A DNA stretch of 27,908 bases from Guillardia theta CCMP2712. Taxonomy: Eukaryota > Cryptophyceae > Pyrenomonadales > Geminigeraceae. How positions within the stretch are numbered: position 1 is the first letter of the stretch; the number at the start of each line of letters is the position of its first letter. The stretch is from NCBI RefSeq assembly GCF_000315625.1, contig NW_005434646.1, positions 704,380 to 732,287 on the forward strand, read 5' to 3'. The notes under the pieces were generated by a model that saw nothing but the letters and a program-made list of their open reading frames with translations, was not told the DNA's origin and made no database searches. Shown here piece by piece: positions 17,501 to 27,908 of this stretch. The translations under genes were made by a program, and so were the position numbers.

Positions 17501-20149
17501 GCATATTAAGGAGGTTGGCGATGCCCGGGCTGATCTGCTCGGCTACTTGTCATTTCTCCTCCTCCCACAGCTCGTCGACCTCAAGCTTCGTCCTCCTCAG
17601 CGTCTCCGTGTTGATCTCCATGTTCCAGAACCTGAATAGCATTCGTCACAATCATCAACCACTCTCACCCCAACCTCCTCTTCCACTACAGCATCCTCTA
17701 CCGCTACCACCACTACCGCTTCCTCTTCCTCGCAGCTCAATTATCATCTTCATGCGCGTGCATCCCTTCCCCCTCCTCACCCGATATTTTCGTCCTTCAT
17801 CAGCAAGCTCTTGATCAGCTTCATGCTCTCTGCTCCTCCGTCAGCCTCACACGTGGTCTCCTGCTCTCACAGTCGCGCACCTCCGGGGGGCTCCGTCCTA
17901 CGCACAAGAGCTTGCTGGTTGCGCGCGTTATGCCTGTGAGGACGTCAAGACGTGGGAGAAAGGAAGTTGAGAGGGTTCAAGCAGTGGGAGGAGAAGAACC
18001 TGAAAATTTGCTCCATGGACCAGAGGCCCTTGTCCAGTACCGAGCGAACACTCGCAGGAAGTTCGTTGAACATCTTTGCGAGGCTGCACAAGAACTCAGA
18101 CCAGCCGGCGCCTTCCTCTTCCCTCACCCTGTCACGCTATACCCTGCCTCCCACACTCCCCGCATGATCGTTTGCGAGAGCCGCAACGAGGCAGCTTCGG
18201 GCCGCTGCGGTCTGTAAGGGACGAAGCGACTTGCTGACTTGAGCTCACCTGCCCCACGTCCGGCAGCTCGAGGTGCAGTGACGCTTGTATCGGACGTGAG
18301 ATCGAAGAGAGCACAACAGCTTGCGAAGTCTGCGGGGAGACAGGAGAGAAGGTTCGAGCAAAGGGGCCCAGGTCAAGATTGTCCGCGATGAGCGTCGGCG
18401 CCTGTTCCTCGCGGTTGACCTCAAGAACGAGAGTCGCGTCCAAGTTGCTGGTCTGGCTGCGAAATAGAAGGCGAAGGGAGCAGCAAACGTAGAGGACTGG
18501 CCCCTCGTCAACCTCCCAAGTCGTCGATCTCCTAAAGAATATGGAAGGAGACGACCTGAGCAGGACTTGCTTAGTTCACAATCGCCCTCTCACCCTCCTG
18601 TCCCACCACCCCACCCCACCCCCCTCTTCCTCTCTTCCTTCCTTTACCTCCCAACCCCTTCGGACCCCACGAATGCAAAGAAGGTGCTCCTGTCTTGGGA
18701 GCGAACAAGGTCCACCAGTGAGAGGCCGATGAGCTGAGACACTTGCTGGTCGAAGAGCCCAGCAGCTCCCCTGCTCACCTCGCTGCATACAAAGACAATG
18801 AGAAAAGTGCTGAGGGCCAAGTGCGTCGTACCATATGCTACAGCGAGATCCTCGCACGCTGACAAACGCCGAAGAAACGCTCGACATCAAGACTGGAGGT
18901 GAGAGAGTCACAGAGGAGCAAGGCAGGAGCAAGAATCGAACTCTGATGATGCAGGCTCAGTTCATGCGGCTGCGAGCCCTGCCCTCTTCGCCCCATTTCC
19001 TGTTGCTGAAGCTGTTTGATCCAACCGATACTATCTTGAAGAATGGTCAACAGCGATCGTCCTTGATCGCCATACGCTCTTGACCCCACACCCTTCGCCT
19101 GCTGCGACTTGACTGCAAGTACATCAGAATGACATATTCTCCTCCTCCTCCTCCTCCTCCTCCTCCTCCTCCTCCTGCACTCACACTCGCTCGGCACCAG
19201 GCGATCCAAGCGGAAGGCGAGAGACTTTCTGTCTTTCCTCACGTTGGGCTTCAAGGGGTGGCAGGCTGAGTGTGGATGAAGGGCTTCCACGAGGACTGAG
19301 GCTGGCGAGATCTGACCTTGAGCGATCCAAAGGATGCGAAACTCGAGGAAGTCAAAGCCGGATCCACCAGTCGCTCCTTCCTGCTTGACGTGCACGTTGT
19401 CGAGCCTCCTCACTCGAAGAAGTTTCGAAAGACTGCAAACAATCAGTGCTGTCAAAGAGCTCGAGTAAATCCACCTTGAAACTCCCGCCAGCGCCTGTTC
19501 GATAAAGAACCTCAACGTGTCGATCTCATCCTTCGCCACAATGTTGTACAAAGACACATCTCTCTCTGCCGCCATGCTCCCACAAAAGTGCTTTGCCGCG
19601 AGGCTCATGTTTCTGTGATTACGTCAGCCAAGCGCGTGCCAGAACAGCGAATATGTTGTGAGACCTGACGGTGAGGCTGGGGATGTGCGTCTCGAAGATC
19701 ATGCAGGTTCGGCTTGCAAGCAGCGCTGAAGTATGAATGAGGAGGAGAAGGAGCCAACATCAGGCATTACCCTCCTTCCATGAGATGGCAGAGGTTGCCG
19801 GCTGATGTAGCAGCTTCACTTGTGTGGGATGAAGCGCTTGTCCCTTGTCTCTCAGGTCGCGGATCAAAGAGATGGTGTCCTGCAAGATGGTGAACATGGA
19901 CCGCCCTGAACTCCCACAGGAACGAGATCCCACGCCCTTGACTTGCTTCGTTTTTGCTTCAAGCAAACTCGTTACTCACTCACTCTACAGCACACAGAAG
20001 CGGAAACCTTGTGCAGGTAGGAGGGCATCGATGGTTGCCAGCAGCTGCTTCTGTCGCTCTCTTTGATTCTTGAGCCAGTCCTTCCCCGAGCTTGCCGTCC
20101 CTCTCTTCGTGCCTAAACCCTCGTTCTGCTGGGCTCTCACGGCCTCCAT
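11198..20149 (-). CDS. Giant bHLH-PAS / multi-GAF regulator (probably a single gene)
   Basis: Predicted sensor/transcription regulator. Twenty-four exons from ATG 20147-20149 down to 14704 join with matching phases into one open frame of about 1,029 codons: 20008-20149, 19771-19956, 19665-19725, 19475-19612, 19317-19432, 19185-19265, 18942-19112, 18832-18892, 18648-18782, 18249-18456, 18000-18115, 17881-17933, 17781-17829, 17580-17631, 17417-17534, 17152-17332, 17002-17064, 16804-16936, 16629-16702, 16442-16474, 15995-16057, 15662-15811, 15010-15604, 14704-14813. Domain order: bHLH, PAS, bHLH, PAS, third PAS-like region, GAF array. Further GAF-like exons continue to a TAG at 11198-11200, but borders after 14704 are unresolved; the next candidate exon (from 14489) is one base out of phase. 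No cyclase, phosphodiesterase or kinase domain is visible. The weakest links are exons 11 and 20 and the 384-nt intron 16058-16441, so two adjacent genes remain possible. Confidence 0.6.
11442..11521. repeat. (CTGCTC)n hexanucleotide repeat
   Basis: About thirteen copies in presumed intron sequence near the 3' end of the large minus-strand gene. A partly complementary AGCAGG/AGCAGA array lies 110 bp away, so the two could form a long stem. Confidence 0.9.
11632..11856. repeat. AGCAGG/AGCAGA variant hexanucleotide array
   Basis: About 37 hexamers in two alternating variants, AGCAGG and AGCAGA. On the minus strand it reads CTGCTC/CTTCTG... and is intron-like. Confidence 0.9.
11927..12076. repeat. 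13-bp minisatellite (AAGACAAGAGGAG)n
   Basis: About eleven tandem copies, two of them with AGCGG in place of AGAGG. Because 13 is not a multiple of three, all frames alternate and an open frame appears by chance. Confidence 0.9.
12241..12300. repeat. 30-bp tandem duplication
   Basis: 12241-12270 and 12271-12300 differ only at the second base. The segment lies between the GAF-D exons of the large gene, in intron. Confidence 0.9.
12534..12725. repeat. GGAGA/GGAGGA purine array
   Basis: About 190 bp of AGGAGAGG and AGGAGG units in the intron separating the first two GAF-D exons; pyrimidine-rich on the coding (minus) strand. Confidence 0.9.
13071..13120. repeat. (GGGGCA)n hexanucleotide repeat
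   Basis: About eight GGGGCA units in an intron between GAF-C and GAF-D; CCCCTG on the coding strand. Confidence 0.9.
13311..13369. repeat. 10-bp repeat (AGGAGAGAGG)n
   Basis: Five to six copies in the intron just upstream, in coding sense, of the GAF-C exon that reads RVRSALDQLAARQ. Confidence 0.88.
14893..14977. repeat. GGAGA pentanucleotide array
   Basis: About seventeen units with a few variants, in the 196-nt intron 14814-15009 between two phase-compatible GAF exons. Confidence 0.9.
15857..15962. repeat. (GGA)n array with GCACGA interruptions
   Basis: Over thirty GGA triplets interrupted twice by GCACGA, in the 183-nt intron 15812-15994 of the large gene. Pure TCC on the coding strand. 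Confidence 0.92.
16195..16330. repeat. GGGAGA/GGGAGG degenerate purine array
   Basis: Purine-only tract of about 135 bp within the 384-nt interval 16058-16441 that I treat as an intron. Confidence 0.85.
16354..16417. repeat. 32-bp tandem duplication
   Basis: The segment beginning TCTTTTCAACAAACATCTAT is present twice, 32 bp apart, with an essentially perfect core of about 30 bp. It lies in the same intron-like interval of the large gene. Confidence 0.88.
16629..18115 (-). other. Domain region: third PAS-like segment and linker
   Basis: Ten phase-consistent short exons. FWNMEINTETLRRTKLE joined to ISPGIANLLNMHPDEMLARV resembles a PAS_3-type core. A basic segment (RRCPRVKRKGRRRR) and PFLVRVHSIKE follow where the PAC part would be. 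Then comes a region I cannot assign (MWHILERVTPDEYDEARR, MLEQMGDCRGAEDLLESANY, ALANAVKECFAPFVSEAD). No bHLH precedes this PAS. Confidence is moderate for coding and low for the PAS name. Confidence 0.55.
18249..20149 (-). other. Domain region: two tandem bHLH-PAS modules
   Basis: Module 1: basic/helix 1 NQRERQKQLLATIDALLPA, loop KGVGSRSCGSSGRS, helix 2 FTILQDTISLIRDLRD, then a PAS-like stretch FETHIPSLTVRNMSLAAKHF...SLYNIVAKDEIDTL. Module 2: NVRKDRKSLAFRLDRLVP, loop KGVGSRAYGDQGRS, helix 2 LTILQDSIGWIKQLQQ, then PAS SICEVSRGAAGLFDQQ...SLVDLVRSQDRSTFF. Exon sizes and phases match pairwise: 186/171 nt, 61/61, 138/135, with phases 1-1-2-2 in both, so the pair arose by segmental duplication of exons. 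Module 1 keeps the N..ER.K residues typical of E-box-binding bHLH; module 2 has K and D at the E and R positions. Confidence 0.78.
19139..19176. repeat. (TCC)n repeat inside bHLH intron
   Basis: About twelve TCC units in intron 19113-19184, which splits the second bHLH loop. The coding strand reads GGA, so here the purine strand is the sense strand, unlike most introns in this window. Confidence 0.9.
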
Positions 20150-20777
20150 CCTCTACCTCTTTCTTTGTCACTTGGCCAAGCCTCTTCTCCCTTGCCCGCG
20201 CTCGCTGGTTCGCTCGCCAATCTTCGCCATGCTTGTCTATCCGGTGAACCTCCAGTAATTAGCTCCGCCTTCAAAGTAACACTCCTTTCCTCAAAGCTTC
20301 AGCCTGCATGCCGCTCCACTCCTACTCTACCCAACTTGACGTTCCAGTCTGCTCCTTCCTGTTCTACTCTCCTCTCCTCTCCTCTCCTCTCCTCTCCTCT
20401 CCTCTCCTCGCGCTTCATCTCTCTGCGATAACACAACAACCATCCCCCAGTACCTAATAAAACCACCCTACCCCCACCCCTGGCTCCTGGTTCGCTTTAC
20501 CGTGATCTAGTACCCCCACTTGTTCGTCTTTTCCTCTGGAAAGACAGGGGGTGGTCAGGGGGGTGGTCCTTATGCCTGTTTTCCTATGAGCGACATTTCC
20601 ATACGGTGACATCCGACAGGGAGGGTTCAACTACATCACCCCTACCCCCTATCTTACTGTCAAGTACCCCTCAACATTACCATCCGTCAATAACCACCAC
20701 CCCCAAATTATCCCTATCTGGCTTCACCCACCCCGATCCCCCTTATCACCCCACCCTCTAGGGCGGGTCAAATCGCC
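20150..20777. promoter_or_regulatory. Divergent intergenic (promoter) region with C-rich motifs
   Basis: Lies between the ATG of the bHLH-PAS gene (-) and that of the C2 gene (+). It has a TCTCC repeat (20368-20409), then from 20440 a series of CACCCTACCCCCACCCC-like motifs, including the 15-mer at 20635-20649 identical to 6172-6186. No convincing coding sequence; further 5' UTR exons cannot be excluded. Confidence 0.55.
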
Positions 20778-23101
<2,324 letters not shown>

Positions 23102-23213
23102 ATGAGAGGCAGGTGAAGGACTAGAGGAAGAAGCCTGGAAATCTTTTCTCACGTTTATTCACACGCGGAGCAACCCGGAGCTGCTCTGCTATATGTACAA
23201 GAGGCTCTTCGTC

Positions 23214-24917
23214 TCAATACTTGTAGTTGGCTTGGAACAAACTCGACGTGTCTCCCGACCCGCCCGAATACTTTCCGAGCTGTTGTGTGCATGTCAACTA
23301 AATAGTACAGGATGGGAGAAAAAAGGCGAGATTGAAGCTAAGGTGAAGACAAGATTCTCACCTGAGCTTCTCCGTTGGCACGGCACCGATCGAGGAAGAC
23401 GTTTTGTGCCGCCTCTAGGTTGCTTTCCTCTCCTTTCCATGCCTTCAAGCACGACTGCTGCAACGCTCGACCGTACGAGAAAGTAAGAGCCCAAGGCTTC
23501 TTGGCCGGCATGACGTTCATTGCGTTCAAATTCAGCGTCGCTTCTTCCTCGGACTGGAGGCGACGCTAGTTAGAGCACGCGTGTCAGCTGCCTGAACCTC
23601 ACCTGACCCCCGCTGAGGAAGACGATGCCTGGGACAGCAACGGGGACGCAACGCTGAAGAGTTCGGATGGTGTAGGCTGCGATGTCCATGGAAGAGGCCC
23701 GAGCCTTGCTGTCTGAGCCAGGGCAGACCATGTTTGGCTTGAGGAGCGTTCCTTCCAGCAGCAGCTGCTGGTCTCGGATAGCCTTGTACACTTCCACCTG
23801 CACCTTCTCCGTCACTTGTGCTGTCCTCTCGATGTCGTGGTCGCCATCCATGAGGATCTCTGGCTCGATGATCGGAACAAGCCCGTTGCTCTGACAGATG
23901 GCACCTGCGACCAGGTCAGACGCTTGGGAGGAGAGCAGGCAACTAGGTGGGAAACAAGAGGAGCCCTCATATGCCAATAGTCATAGAAAGGTTTGTCATC
24001 AGGACGCATATCAGATCTCAAAGATATGTAGAAGAATCATCGGGTTCCAGCAAGGCCTCCAGAGGAGGACTGAGCTCATTGTCATCATCAACATCATCAC
24101 CGTATCGCGCGAGAGCCCAAGCATTCTCCTTGATCGCCACGTCCGACGGCTCGTTAGCAGAGATCTTGTAGACAGCTCTCCACTTGGCGAATCTCGCCCC
24201 CATCTTGTAGTACTCCTTGCACCTCTCCGCCAAGCCGTCAAGCCCTTGCGTGCTCGTCTCGCCGTCTGTTCCAGGAATGACCTCCAAGCCCTTGTCCACC
24301 TTGATGCCCACCACAATGCCAGCATCTTGCAGATACTTGATGAGAGGAGTCCCAGCCTTGTCCTTGGATCGGAGAGTCTCGTCATAGCAGATGACTCCTG
24401 ATATGTATTGATTCATCCCTGGCGTAGTGAAGAGCAGCTTCCGGTACCTACATTGCATTGACTAAACACAAGTTGAATAATTCCCCATCTTCTCTACCTG
24501 ATACGGTTTTCTTCAGTGTTCTCCACATTGATTGATGAAAAGCGTTTGCCTATCGTTCCGGTACTTTCATCTGCAGCAAGAATTCCTTTGCCAGGCGACG
24601 CAATGGCATTCTACAAAAAGGAATATCATGACCACTTCACACCACAAACATATGCAAAAATCATCTTGCTACTATTCACTCCCATTACCCCTCACGACCC
24701 TCTCTTGGTGCGATTCTATATTCCTGCTGGACTTGTGCATATGCCATTGCCTCCTTTCACCCATCTCCCTCCTCTCTCCTCACTTCTGTATCCTTGTCCG
24801 CCGCCCCTTCCCTGTGTGTTCGTCCCTTTCTGTTCTTCCTCCCCCTTCATCTTCTCCTTCGTGTCTCCTCACCGCTGTCTTGATCAGTTCGTCGCGGAAC
24901 GCTCCGGCTGCCGCCAT
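23214..24917 (-). CDS. FBA: Class I fructose-bisphosphate aldolase
   Basis: Schiff-base aldolase interconverting fructose 1,6-bisphosphate with DHAP and glyceraldehyde 3-phosphate. Six exons join in phase: 24873-24917, 24498-24610, 24101-24447, 23603-23904, 23362-23553, 23214-23279, giving 354 aa, the usual length. Visible family features are [18 protein letters not shown] (the substrate-site Asp), [68 protein letters not shown], the Schiff-base lysine in [22 protein letters not shown], and the C-terminal tyrosine of NYKY that reaches the active site in this family. The N-terminus ([15 protein letters not shown]) is short, with no leader, so the protein should be the cytosolic glycolytic/gluconeogenic isoform. 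The first intron is the longest (262 nt). Strong call. Confidence 0.97.
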
Positions 24918-25494
24918 TCCTCTCCTCACGGTTTCAACCCACCCGTCCTGGTGATCTCATAACCATCACCCCACCCCCCTAGCCTACCCTACCATCACCC
25001 CACCCCCTACTCCCCTCTTCTCTTCGGAATGGACTCTATACAAGGACCTCGAATGAGAAACTCCTCAGACCCACCCCACCCCTCTTTGACCATTGACCTA
25101 CCCTACCCCCAAGACCATACTCACATTATCACCCCTCCCATGATACATCTATTGTTGGCCTTCTGAGAATTCCGAATGTACGGGAGAGAATCATGAAAGA
25201 GTTTGAAGAAATAAATTCAAATATCTTCGATATATTTCAAATATTTAAGATACTTGGGTACTCATCCTCCACCCCCCATTTCCCCACTACCTGAGCTTCT
25301 CCACCCCCTACCCTCCCTTTATGTGTCTCACTGGTAGTTCTTTGAGTTCATTCTCGATGCCCCCCACCCCCTCACACAACCACCCACCACCTCGCCCTGT
25401 TTCGAACCCCTACCCTCGCTCTACTTCGGACCCCTACCCTTCAGAGTCCGTCAACCACCCACCCCTACTCCTCTCTTGTTGGCTGCACGCTTGA
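24918..25494. promoter_or_regulatory. C-rich 5' flank of aldolase
   Basis: No gene seen. Many CCCCACCCC, CTACCCTACC and ATCACCCCT motifs (24962-25150 and 25265-25470) surround an AT-rich island at 25195-25258 with overlapping self-complementary words (AAATATCTTCGATATATTT). It resembles the other upstream intervals in the window. Confidence 0.5.
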
Positions 25495-25960
25495 TCTGCA
25501 CTCACGGCACGTGCGAGGCTCAAGTGTATGAGGGCGATGCTCACCAGTACCGTAACCGTCCGATCCGACCCGGGCCGGGCCGGACTCCGGGACTCTAACT
25601 AAGAGCGGCGCCCGGCCTAAGATCTTTACTCAAAGCATCGGACGGTCAAGGTACCGCCGGGACACCCGGCCCCGCCGGTGACGGTTCAGTTCTGCGGGGT
25701 GTCCAACTCCGGTGGCAGTGAATGCCAGTACCGGGTGACAGTGGCTCGGAGCGGCCGCGCCAGACGGTGATCGGACCGTCAGTCCGAGGCGGAGCCGGGC
25801 AGGATTTCAGCGGCCCCACTGAGTTTAATGTCAGTCACGCCGCACTGCCATGTGGCCCAGTGGGCCGCCGCCGGCCCGGCCGGGCAACCGAGTGGCACTG
25901 AGGCAGCCGCGGAGGCCGCTGTGCACGGTGCCGGCCGAGATGGCCTTCAAGGATTTGCCG
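25495..25960. other. GC-rich gene-free block
   Basis: Abrupt change to very GC-rich sequence (CCGGGCCGGGCCGG, GGCCGCCGCCGGCCCGGCCGGG) with many short inverted words. No coding frame shows family similarity, codon structure or splice signals like its neighbours. It could be a mobile-element relic, a structured non-coding RNA or simply a compositional island. Confidence 0.4.
25547..25654. repeat. Nested inverted repeat (possible long hairpin)
   Basis: The outer arms match perfectly and symmetrically: GTACC (25547-25551) with GGTAC (25650-25654), a 3-nt gap on each side, then ACCGTCCGAT (25555-25564) with ATCGGACGGT (25637-25646). Inside, GCCGGGC (25574-25580) pairs with GCCCGGC (25610-25616). 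The apex CTCTAACTAAGAG can pair as well. Confidence 0.75.
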
Positions 25961-26113
25961 CTCTTGTCCGACTCGTTTCTGCCTCCCGCTGATCCCTGTC
26001 GCACTCTATTCGGAGGCCCTAAGCTTCTTGTGTAGATGAGATGTAGAACTGAGGAGGCGATCAGGAGGGAAGGACCTCAACGATCTGCGCGTGTTCAAGT
26101 GAGCCAGATGACC
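25961..26113. other. 3' flank of aspartylglucosaminidase
   Basis: Short stretch after the predicted stop at 26114-26116. If the last exon is spliced again at a GT near 26131, part of this interval could be coding; I see no clear exon. Confidence 0.3.
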
Positions 26114-27339
26114 TCACGAGGGGCTAGCATGGACCTCAGGAGCAGACATGCCATCTTCCTGGTAAGAGTACTCGAATTGCCAACCATGCGCAGCTCCTGC
26201 GTGAGAGCTGGACGAAGTCAAGACGAGGAGCCTCTGCAAGCTTCTAGACGGACCCATGCGCTGACACGCAGATCAAGGCGCCCTGGAAGGAAGGATAGAC
26301 GCGAGCGATGGAGCTCAAAGCTTCCTGACCTGCTCATGTGTGACCTCGCAGTCCCTGTGGTCACCTCCAGCCCTCACAGGCTTCAGCAGGCGTCAACCCC
26401 AGCCTCATGTTCATCACCGCGCGGTGGGCAGGCAAGAACCTCATCATCACGTCCCCGTCCCTGCGGCAGCTGCTCGTGAGCAGACACTCGCATGCAACAA
26501 GGCAGAGCACGAAGAAGAGACCCGGTGGCTGCTGCGGCTCCCACGTCCTTGTCCACGTATCCCCCAGCTCCTATGACAGCGGCATCTCCCACCCTCCCTG
26601 CGATCTTGTGCGAAGCTCCGTTGGTACCTGGGCAAGTGAGGAAGGAGAAGAAGGGAGATCATCGCTCACTCGTTCCGACCGCGAGGTTTCCCTCAGCGTC
26701 GAGGGCGATCATTCCAATGGTGTCGTGGTTCCTGCGCGAGACATGTCGACTCACTTGCTCGGACCGCGTCTGGTTGGGCCGGACTGGAGAGTGGTAAGGA
26801 GGGCACTCCTTGTCCTCCCCTGGAAAGCCCCGGAAGAAGTTTGGCTGGCAGTGGCTTGCAAGCCAGGCTGCGTGCAGGAGGTTTGACCGGTCAGTTTCAA
26901 GCGGCTCCTCTTTGAAACCAGCCATGACGGCATACGACGTTGCCTTCTCTCCCACCAGCAGAGAGTGAGACGTGTGTTCCATGACGCTTCTGGCCACCGA
27001 GATCGCGTTCCGGATATTTCTAAGGCACCCGACGGCACCCATGTCATGTGAAGCGCCGTCCATGATCATGGCGTCAAGGGTGACCTCTCCTGTCGAGTCT
27101 GGACTCCCTCCGAACCCCACAGTCCCGTCGCACTGCATCTCTTCACACTTCCTACATCCTGCCTCCACCGCATCGACGCTCGTCCCTCCCGCCTGGAGCG
27201 ACTTGAAAGCAGACGCGGTTGCGTTCTTCCATGGCCAGGTGTTGATCGCCAGGAGCTTCTTCTTGCCAACAAGCTGAGCGCATAAAGTGATGGTGACGAG
27301 GCATAACACAGCGAGGCAGATGAAGTTGACAGCTCGCAT
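26114..27339 (-). CDS. AGA: Aspartylglucosaminidase (N4-(beta-N-acetylglucosaminyl)-L-asparaginase)
   Basis: Ntn-hydrolase that cleaves the GlcNAc-Asn bond of N-linked glycoproteins in the lysosome/vacuole. Exons 26670-27339, 26522-26627, 26378-26460, 26254-26329 and 26114-26207 join in phase to 342 aa (human about 346). A signal peptide (MRAVNFICLAVLCLVTITLC) supports the ATG at 27337-27339 over an in-frame ATG at 27409-27411. Family blocks are INTWPWKNAT, DAVEAGCRKCE, QCDGTVGFGGSPD, TLDAMIMDG, GAVGCLRNIRNAI and HTSHSLLVGE. The autocatalytic site is HDTIGM with nucleophile about Thr207, followed by GTSTNG, IAGRVGD, IPGAG-like VIGAGGYVD and ATGDGDVMMRFLP. NAT and NQT are N-glycosylation sequons. 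Cleavage before Thr207 should give alpha and beta chains. The C-terminal end (SAPEVHASPS) is unlike the family and is the least certain part. Confidence 0.95.
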
Positions 27340-27752
27340 GAGCAGCGACCTACACGTGTGAGGTTGAGATGGGCAAGGTCTAGGCAGATCACGTTGATCG
27401 CATTGAAACAATTCTAGGAAAGAAAAGGGTCAAAAGGAGATAGAAAGGAGGCCAGATGACTGTAGCTCACAATTTGCGAATGCGAACACGGGAGATCAAA
27501 TGAAGCAAACCCCTGATGAACCAAGTCAGAAGCTCTTCCTTCCTTCAATCTTCCTCTCTACCTCCTCTATCTCATCCCGCATTGTCATCTTTCTCCTCTT
27601 CATTTCGAAGATTCAAATTCTTTCTCTTTCATGCTGCAGCTCTACTCCCTTCTCCATTTCTCCATATCACGCCCTCCTCCCTCCTCTTTCCTTTCTCATA
27701 CCCCTCACAACATAATCGCTGCCCACCCTAAATAAATAATTTCATTCGAGCT
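27340..27752. other. 5' flank of aspartylglucosaminidase
   Basis: No gene seen. It contains a pyrimidine-rich stretch (27535-27710) and CCCACCCTAAATAAATAAT near 27722, loosely like the C-rich motifs in other upstream intervals. Confidence 0.35.

Positions 27753-27908
<156 letters not shown>

Noticed and set aside
23570-24962. Plus-strand open frames over the aldolase gene
   Set aside because: Antisense to six phase-consistent aldolase exons.
25850-26035. Small plus-strand ORF in the GC-rich island
   Set aside because: Pro/Arg-rich product expected from composition alone; no family, splice or start context to support it.
26036-26886. Plus-strand open frames over aspartylglucosaminidase
   Set aside because: Antisense to verified enzyme exons; biased composition only.

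Overview
The window looks like nuclear DNA of a unicellular, probably algal eukaryote. A cryptophyte such as Guillardia is my best guess from overall character; nothing here proves the taxon. Genes are split by short GT-AG introns, mostly 40-90 nt and pyrimidine-rich on the coding strand. There are no bacterial operon features. Several proteins are typically eukaryotic: prenylcysteine oxidase, a membrane J-protein, a pepsin-type protease, class I aldolase, aspartylglucosaminidase, and bHLH-PAS/GAF and C2 proteins. I rebuilt gene models by hand by joining exons at GT/AG sites with consistent phase; no RNA evidence was available.

Layout, left to right. 72-643 (-): three in-phase exons of an unidentified gene leaving the window. 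About 1011-3486 (+): prenylcysteine oxidase-like flavoprotein, 12 exons, start unresolved. 3595-5863 (-): multi-pass J-domain protein. 6454-7790 (+): unknown protein with an N-terminal hydrophobic segment. 8034-9890 (-): membrane-anchored aspartic protease whose pepsin fold is circularly permuted. 10304-10984: long CTGA tetranucleotide array. 11198-20149 (-): apparently one very long sensor/regulator gene with two tandem bHLH-PAS modules, a third PAS-like region and about four GAF modules; its introns carry most of the simple repeats. 20778-23101 (+): C2-domain protein with 56 uninterrupted CAG (Gln) codons. 23214-24917 (-): complete class I fructose-bisphosphate aldolase. 25495-25960: GC-rich gene-free block with a nested inverted repeat. 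26114-27339 (-): complete aspartylglucosaminidase. 27753-27908: GA microsatellite at the edge.

From the second gene on, neighbours mostly alternate in strand. Convergent pairs lie only about 110-240 bp apart at their 3' ends. Divergent or upstream intervals of about 0.3-0.6 kb are C-rich and carry repeated CACCCCTACCCC-type motifs, including one identical 15-mer in two different divergent intervals, so these look like promoters.

There is no common pathway. Three products (prenylcysteine oxidase, the aspartic protease with a tyrosine-type tail signal, and aspartylglucosaminidase) would all be expected in the endomembrane/lysosome-vacuole system, while aldolase is cytosolic glycolysis/gluconeogenesis. 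The most unusual items are the permuted protease and the tandem bHLH-PAS/GAF gene.
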